Shown here in pieces: positions 58,845-64,000 of a DNA stretch of 64,000 nt (position 1 is its first letter; every line of letters begins with the position of its first letter). Origin of the DNA: Cyanobacteriota bacterium (lineage in GTDB: Bacteria > Cyanobacteriota > Cyanobacteriia > PCC-6307 > Cyanobiaceae); assembly GCA_026389285.1 (NCBI GenBank), contig JAPLID010000139.1, forward strand, positions 409 through 64,408, read 5' to 3'. The translations under genes and the position numbers were made by a program. The notes under the pieces are model-generated. The model did not search any database, was not told the origin of the DNA, and was given only the letters and a program-made list of their open reading frames with translations.

Positions 58845-59597
58845 ATGACCCTTTCCCCCCCCGCGAGCTCCTCCCGCTTCGGTGGCATTCACCCGCTGGT
58901 GGATGCCCTGGCGGAGCGGATCCGCCAGTGCCGCCAGGACCTCCCCGAGCTGGCGCCCCTGGCGATCGGTGCCGATCTCGAAGCGATCAGCGGCAGTCTT
59001 GACGGTGAGGAACTGTTCATCCGCAATGAGGTGCACTGCTGCCGCGGGTTGCGCAAGCTCCACCTGGAGACCGCCCGACTAGGCAAGGGACTACAGATCC
59101 TGCATTGCGTCTTCTTCCCCGACCCCCGCTACGACCTGCCGGTGTTCGGGGCCGACATCGTCGTCGGTCCGGCGGGCGTCTCCGCCGCCATCGTCGATCT
59201 TTCCCCCGTGACCGAGGGCCTGCCCAACGGGATCAGCCAAGCCCTGAGTCAGCGCCAGCCCCTGGTGTTCTCCCAGCAGCGGGAGCTGCCACCCTGGGGC
59301 ACGATCTTCTCGCCCCACGTGCTGTTCGTGCGGCCGGCCGATGCCAGCGAGGAGGAGCGCTTCATCGAGGCGGCGGTCGGCATGCTGCAGGCCCTGGGCG
59401 CGGCGCTGGTCGCGGCGGTGCCTCAGCTGATAGACGATCCCGCTACGGTTCAGCGCTGGCAGGGGCAGCTGAGCTATTGCAGGCAGCAGAAACAGAACGA
59501 CAAGACCCGACGGGTTCTGGAGAAGGCGTTCAACCCGGCCTGGGCGGAGCGCTACATCGAAGAGCTCCTCTTCGACGACCCCCCGCCGCTCTGCTGA
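58845..59597 (+). CDS. pcyA: phycocyanobilin:ferredoxin oxidoreductase
   Basis: EELFIRNEVHCCRGLRKLHLETARLGKGLQILHCVFFPDPRYDLPVFGADIVVGPAGVSAAIVDLSP. Confidence 0.96.
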   Translation: MTLSPPASSSRFGGIHPLVDALAERIRQCRQDLPELAPLAIGADLEAISGSLDGEELFIRNEVHCCRGLRKLHLETARLGKGLQILHCVFFPDPRYDLPVFGADIVVGPAGVSAAIVDLSPVTEGLPNGISQALSQRQPLVFSQQRELPPWGTIFSPHVLFVRPADASEEERFIEAAVGMLQALGAALVAAVPQLIDDPATVQRWQGQLSYCRQQKQNDKTRRVLEKAFNPAWAERYIEELLFDDPPPLC

Positions 59598-59614
59598 TCC
59601 CCCTGCTGCTGGCC

Positions 59615-60484
59615 GTGGGAGCCGGTGTCGTGCTGTTCACTCAGCGCGATCGCTGGAAACCGCAGCCCAGGCCGGGTGCCGCGTCCAGAGTGCAGGCGCG
59701 GCCCCGGGCTCAGGAGCCGGTGGCGGCCCTGGGCCGTCTGGAGCCGGCTGGTGACATCCGCGTCCTGGCTGCTCCGATCATCGGCATCGGCGGCAGCCCC
59801 CGTCTGAAAGAACTGCTGGTGGAGGAGGGGCAGCGGGTCACGGCCGGCACCGTGCTGGCCCGCTTTGACAACGGTCCCTCCCAACGTGCCGAGCAGACGC
59901 TTCTGCGCGTCCGCATCAACAACCTCGAGCGCCGGCTGGCGCTTGATCGCCGTGAAATCGATCGCTATCGCCGCCTGACCGCCGCCGGGGCCTTCTCGGT
60001 CGACGAGCTCGATCGCCGCGAGCAGGCCCACCTGGTGCTGCAGGGTCAGCTGCAGGAGGCCAGGGCCCAGCTGCAGCGGGTGGATTCCGACCTGGTCAAC
60101 ACGGAGCTCAAGGCACCGATCAACGGCACGGTGCTGCGCATCCACAGCCGGGTGGGCGAACGCCCCGGCGACAAGGGCATTCTCGAAATCGGCGACAACG
60201 ACCGGATGGAGGCCCTGATCGAGGTCTACGAGAGTGACATCAATCGCGTGCGGGTCGGCGCCAGGGCCACGCTCACCAGTGAGAACGGCGGTTTCGACGG
60301 CACGCTCAGCGGTGTCGTCAGCCGGATCAGCCCCCAGGTGCGCCAGCGCGATGTGCTCTCCACCGATCCCACCGGCGACGCCGATGCCCGGGTGGTGGAG
60401 GTGCGGGTGCGGCTCGATCCCACCGACATCCAAAAGGTGGAGGCGCTGACGGGCCTCAAGGTGATCGCCCGCTTCCAGCCATGA
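59615..60484 (+). CDS. devB: DevB-type ABC exporter membrane fusion protein (N-terminus uncertain)
   Basis: VAALGRLEPAGDIRVLAAPIIGIGGSPRLKELLVEEGQRVTAGTVLARFDN...KAPINGTVLRIHSRVGERPGDKGILEIGD; frame continues upstream into pcyA without an obvious start. Confidence 0.85.
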   Translation: MGAGVVLFTQRDRWKPQPRPGAASRVQARPRAQEPVAALGRLEPAGDIRVLAAPIIGIGGSPRLKELLVEEGQRVTAGTVLARFDNGPSQRAEQTLLRVRINNLERRLALDRREIDRYRRLTAAGAFSVDELDRREQAHLVLQGQLQEARAQLQRVDSDLVNTELKAPINGTVLRIHSRVGERPGDKGILEIGDNDRMEALIEVYESDINRVRVGARATLTSENGGFDGTLSGVVSRISPQVRQRDVLSTDPTGDADARVVEVRVRLDPTDIQKVEALTGLKVIARFQP

Positions 60485-60497
60485 GCACACCGATCCG

Positions 60498-61667
60498 ATG
60501 ACCAGCCTCTGGCGGCGGCGGCGCATCCCCCTGGCCTGGTTGCTGCTGACCCGGCAACCAGGCCGGCTGGCGGTGGCGCTGGCGGGCATTGCCTTTGCCG
60601 GCATTCTGATGTTCATGCAGCTGGGCTTCCGGGACGGCCTGTTTGATGCCAGCGTCACGATCCATAAGTTGTTCGATGCCGATCTGGTGTTGATGAGCCC
60701 GCGCACGATGAGCTCGATCGGCATGGCGGGCTTCCCCCGGCGACGGCTGGTGCAGGCCCTGGCCGATCCTGACGTGGTCGGCACCACGCCGGTGCACTGG
60801 AACCTGATGCTCTGGCGCAACCCCGAGACCCGCCTCACCCGCTCGATTCTCACCATCGGCTTCGAGCCCGGCGATCCCCTGTTCACCGATCCGGGCCTGC
60901 GCGAGAAGGCCCACGTGCTGAACCAGCAGGGCCGGGTTCTCTTCGACGAGCGCTCCCGTCCGGAGTTCGGGCCGATCGGCACCTGGTTCCGCCAGGGCCG
61001 CACGGTGGAAACGGAGGTGGCCGGCAAGCGGGTGCGGGTGGCGGGGCTGGTGGCCCTGGGCCCCTCCTTCGGCGCCGACGGCAACATGCTCACCAGCCGC
61101 GAAACCTTTCTACGGCTAATGCCCAACACGGCCCCCGGCAGCATCGAACTCGGCCTGATCCGGCTGAAGACAGGCTCTGACCGCCTGGTGGTGGCCGAGC
61201 GCCTGAAGCAGCTGCTGCCGGATGACGTGGCCGTTTACACCAAACAGGGCTTCGAAGAGTTCGAGAAAAACTATTGGCGCAGCAGCACGGCGATCGGGTT
61301 CATCTTCACGCTAGGAGCGGCGATGGGTTTCATCGTCGGTTGTGTGATCGTCTACCAGATTCTCTACTCCGATGTCAGTGATCACCTGCCGGAATACGCC
61401 ACACTGATGGCCATGGGCTACCGGCTGATCCATTTGCTCGGTGTCGTCGCCCGCGAGGGCCTTTTGCTGGCGGTGCTGGGGTATATCCCTGCCTGGCTGG
61501 CGGGTCAGGGTCTTTACTCCCTGGTGCGCAACGGCACCAAATTGCCGGCTTACATGAACAATGAACGCTCCCTGCTGGTGTTCGTTCTACTCCTGGCCAT
61601 GTGTATGGGTTCGGCAGCGATGGCGATGCGCAAGCTGGCCGATGCCGATCCCGCCGAGATCTTCTGA
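60498..61667 (+). CDS. devC: DevC-type ABC transporter permease
   Basis: IPLAWLLLTRQPGRLAVALAGIAFAGILMFMQLGFRDGLFDASVTIHKLFDADLVLMSPR. Confidence 0.92.
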   Translation: MTSLWRRRRIPLAWLLLTRQPGRLAVALAGIAFAGILMFMQLGFRDGLFDASVTIHKLFDADLVLMSPRTMSSIGMAGFPRRRLVQALADPDVVGTTPVHWNLMLWRNPETRLTRSILTIGFEPGDPLFTDPGLREKAHVLNQQGRVLFDERSRPEFGPIGTWFRQGRTVETEVAGKRVRVAGLVALGPSFGADGNMLTSRETFLRLMPNTAPGSIELGLIRLKTGSDRLVVAERLKQLLPDDVAVYTKQGFEEFEKNYWRSSTAIGFIFTLGAAMGFIVGCVIVYQILYSDVSDHLPEYATLMAMGYRLIHLLGVVAREGLLLAVLGYIPAWLAGQGLYSLVRNGTKLPAYMNNERSLLVFVLLLAMCMGSAAMAMRKLADADPAEIF

Positions 61668-61672
61668 ACGCC

Positions 61673-62476
61673 ATGCTCTCCACTCTGAACACCACAGCAG
61701 ACACCCCCGGCCACGACCCCGGCTCTATTGCAGGCGGTGCCTGCGTGCAACTGCGGGGCCTTAACCACTGGTATGGCAGCGGCACGAATCGCCGTCAGGT
61801 GATTCAGGGCGTCGATCTGACGATCAACCCCGGCGAAGTGGTGTTGCTTACCGGACCATCCGGCTGCGGCAAGACCACCCTGCTGACCCTGGTGGGGGCC
61901 CTGCGCCAGGTGATGGCTGGATCGGTGCAGGTCTTCGGCGTCGAACTCAACGGATCGAGCCGGGGCGAGCGCCAGCATCTGCGCCGTTCGATCGGCATGA
62001 TTTTCCAGGGCCACAATCTGCTGCGCTGCCTGAGCGCCGAGCAGAACGTGCAGATGGGCGCGGATCTGCTGCCGGATCTCAGCTACCGGGCCCGCCGCGA
62101 TCTCGCCCGCCAGTGGTTGCGCGCTGTGGGCCTGGACGACCACCTCGGCAAGTTGCCCCACGACCTTTCCGGTGGTCAGAAGCAGCGCGTGGCGATCGCC
62201 CGCGCCCTGGCGGCCCAGCCGCGGCTGCTGCTGGCCGATGAGCCCACCGCCGCCCTCGACAGCCGCACCGGCCGCGAGGTCGTCGATCTGCTCAAAGGGC
62301 TGGCCCGCAATCAGGCCTGTGCCGTGCTGATGGTCACCCATGACCCCCGCATCCTCGACATCGCCGATCGGGTCGTGCGGATGGAGGACGGCCGGCTGAT
62401 CGACCGCGGTGACGGTGAGAGGCTGTGGGGGGCCGATCGGCTTCCCGATCGCGGGCCCGATGCCATCGAGGGCTAA
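61673..62476 (+). CDS. devA: DevA-type ABC transporter ATPase
   Basis: TGPSGCGKTTLLTLVG, LSGGQKQRVAIARAL, LLLADEPTAALDS. Confidence 0.95.
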   Translation: MLSTLNTTADTPGHDPGSIAGGACVQLRGLNHWYGSGTNRRQVIQGVDLTINPGEVVLLTGPSGCGKTTLLTLVGALRQVMAGSVQVFGVELNGSSRGERQHLRRSIGMIFQGHNLLRCLSAEQNVQMGADLLPDLSYRARRDLARQWLRAVGLDDHLGKLPHDLSGGQKQRVAIARALAAQPRLLLADEPTAALDSRTGREVVDLLKGLARNQACAVLMVTHDPRILDIADRVVRMEDGRLIDRGDGERLWGADRLPDRGPDAIEG

Positions 62477-62512
62477 GGTGAATCATCGAACATCCCCGGA
62501 ACATCCCACCGC

Positions 62513-62668
62513 ATGTCCAAGCGCAGGAATCTCAAGAAGGAAAAGCAGGAGCGCAATCGCTCTTACGCCCGTAAATTCAAGAAGCGCAAGCTGCGCAACG
62601 ACGGCCGCGGTGAAGGCGCTGGTAACGGCGTCACCGGTACAGCCAACAATGGCGGCGCCGCAGACTGA
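62513..62668 (+). CDS. 51-aa highly basic small protein
   Basis: MSKRRNLKKEKQERNRSYARKFKKRKLRNDGRGEGAGNGVTGTANNGGAAD, followed by a terminator. Confidence 0.7.
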   Translation: MSKRRNLKKEKQERNRSYARKFKKRKLRNDGRGEGAGNGVTGTANNGGAAD

Positions 62669-62702
62669 TCTTTCCCGGCAGATCTGAACCATCGTCAGGA
62701 GC

Positions 62703-62731
62703 AAAAGGGGATCCACCGGATCCCCTTTTTT
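62703..62731 (+). terminator. Rho-independent terminator
   Basis: AAAAGGGGATCC-ACC-GGATCCCCTTTTTT. Confidence 0.9.
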
Positions 62732-62757
62732 GTCGTCCAATCCCACTGGCAGCGCCC

Positions 62758-63708
62758 ATGTTCCTCAGCGTCGTCATCCCCACCTACAACCGGCTGCCGA
62801 TCCTGCGCCAATGCCTGCAGGCCCTAGAGGAGCAGCGGCTGGAGGCCCCGATCGAGCGCTATGAGGTGGTGCTGGTCGATGACGGCTCCACCGATGACAC
62901 GGTGCGCTGGCTCGATGCCCATGCCACCGCCTTTCCCCATGTGCGGCTGATCCGCCAGGATCATGGCGGCCCGGCCGAGGGCCGTAACCGCGGCGTCGAG
63001 AACGCCCACGGCGATGTGATTGTTTTCATCGACAGCGATCTGGTCGTCACCCCCAGCTTTCTGCTTAGCCATGCCCGGGCTCTAGAGCGCCACTGGCGGG
63101 AACGCGGCAATCGGCTCTGCTTCACCTATGGCGCGGTGATCAATACCGCCAACTTCGATAATCCCAGCGCCGAACCCCATAAAGCCACCGATCTATCTTG
63201 GGCCTATTTCGCCACCGGCAATGTGGCGATCGATCGCGAGTTGCTGGAGCGTTCCGGGCTGTTTGATACCAGCTTCCGCCTCTACGGCTGGGAGGACCTC
63301 GAGCTGGGCGAACGGCTGCGACGCCTGGGCGTTCGGCTGGTGCGCTGCCCCGAAGCGGTCGGCTATCACTGGCATCCGGCCCTCAGCCTCGATCAGATCC
63401 CGGATCTGGTCCGCGTGGAGCGGGAGCGGGCCAAAATGGGGTTAGTTTTCTACCGCAAACACCCGACCCGGCGTGTGCGTTTCATCATCCAGTACACCTG
63501 GTTGCATCGCCTGCTGTGGGAGCTGCTCACCCTCGGGGGCCTGCTCAATGAACGCAGCCTGCGGCCTCTGCTGGCCTGGCTGATCCGGCGCGGTCAGCCA
63601 GCCCTGGCGATGGAGTTGCTGCGTTTGCCCCTGAACCGGTTGGGGGTGCGTGCCCTCTACGCCGAAGCCCAGCAGGCCGCTGGCCTTCAACCACACTCCC
63701 CTGTTTGA
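62758..63708 (+). CDS. family 2 glycosyltransferase
   Basis: LSVVIPTYNRLPILRQCLQAL, VVLVDDGSTDDT, VIVFIDSDLVV, LYGWEDLELGERLRRLG. Confidence 0.92.
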   Translation: MFLSVVIPTYNRLPILRQCLQALEEQRLEAPIERYEVVLVDDGSTDDTVRWLDAHATAFPHVRLIRQDHGGPAEGRNRGVENAHGDVIVFIDSDLVVTPSFLLSHARALERHWRERGNRLCFTYGAVINTANFDNPSAEPHKATDLSWAYFATGNVAIDRELLERSGLFDTSFRLYGWEDLELGERLRRLGVRLVRCPEAVGYHWHPALSLDQIPDLVRVERERAKMGLVFYRKHPTRRVRFIIQYTWLHRLLWELLTLGGLLNERSLRPLLAWLIRRGQPALAMELLRLPLNRLGVRALYAEAQQAAGLQPHSPV

Positions 63709-63859
63709 TAGGTTGGTTTGTCCCAACACTCCGCACACCTGCGTGTTTCGGGTGACCCGGGTTGGTTTCCACCAACTCAGCGGCACGCTTGAGCCCTTGC
63801 GCTGAAGCTCGGCCGAAGGGTCCCTGGCAGGTGGAGGCAAACCCGAAACCCACACCACC

Positions 63860-64000
63860 ATGGCTGTTGTCACGCTCGCCGAGATGATGGAAGCTGGCGC
63901 CCACTTCGGGCACCAGACCAGGCGCTGGAATCCCAAGATGTCGCGCTACATCTATTGCGCACGCAACGGGGTTCACATCATCGATCTCGTGCAGACCGCC
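63860..64000 (+). CDS. rpsB: 30S ribosomal protein S2, truncated by the window edge
   Basis: [47 protein letters not shown]. Confidence 0.95.
   Translation, partial: MAVVTLAEMMEAGAHFGHQTRRWNPKMSRYIYCARNGVHIIDLVQTA

Noticed and set aside
1-64000. CRISPR arrays, rRNA operon, intact IS elements or toxin-antitoxin pairs
   Set aside because: No regularly spaced direct repeats, rRNA sequence, intact transposase ORF with terminal repeats, or recognisable TA pair seen on either strand by reading.

Overview
GC-rich (roughly 65%) chromosomal segment from a picocyanobacterium of the Synechococcus/Cyanobium type. Lineage markers include pcyA, psb28, a gun4-like gene, an apcF-like gene, devBCA, PAM68 and many picocyanobacterial DUF genes. 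Most of it is dense housekeeping sequence: trpD, carA, rlmB, gatA, dnaE, rpsO, ruvA, dnaG, umuDC, rsmA, ispE, pdhB, secDF, glnA, tadA, lspA, bioY and the start of rpsB. The left edge has a tRNA-Pro with a damaged tyrosine-recombinase remnant beside it. I did not find a convincing new multi-gene defence or metabolic system. The strongest unexplained signal is a recurrent class of short internal deletions in otherwise well-conserved genes. dnaE is split in two frames by about 34 nt missing from its core. ruvA lacks its first helix-hairpin-helix (about 57 nt, in frame). umuD lacks about 17 nt just before its stop. A CDF transporter lacks about 38 nt and changes frame. A PEP-CTERM-like secreted protein is frameshifted and runs into its own terminator. 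The integrase is internally deleted. Either the assembly is systematically collapsed or this lineage has an unusual deletion process; reads are needed to decide. Secondary observations include a GGDEF domain with a GDGEF motif, a four-copy 13-nt repeat giving stops in all three frames, rlmB with long low-complexity extensions, missing canonical start codons at dnaG and a STAS gene, strong intergenic hairpins and an NtcA-like promoter at glnA. All homology statements rest on family knowledge recalled without a database search.
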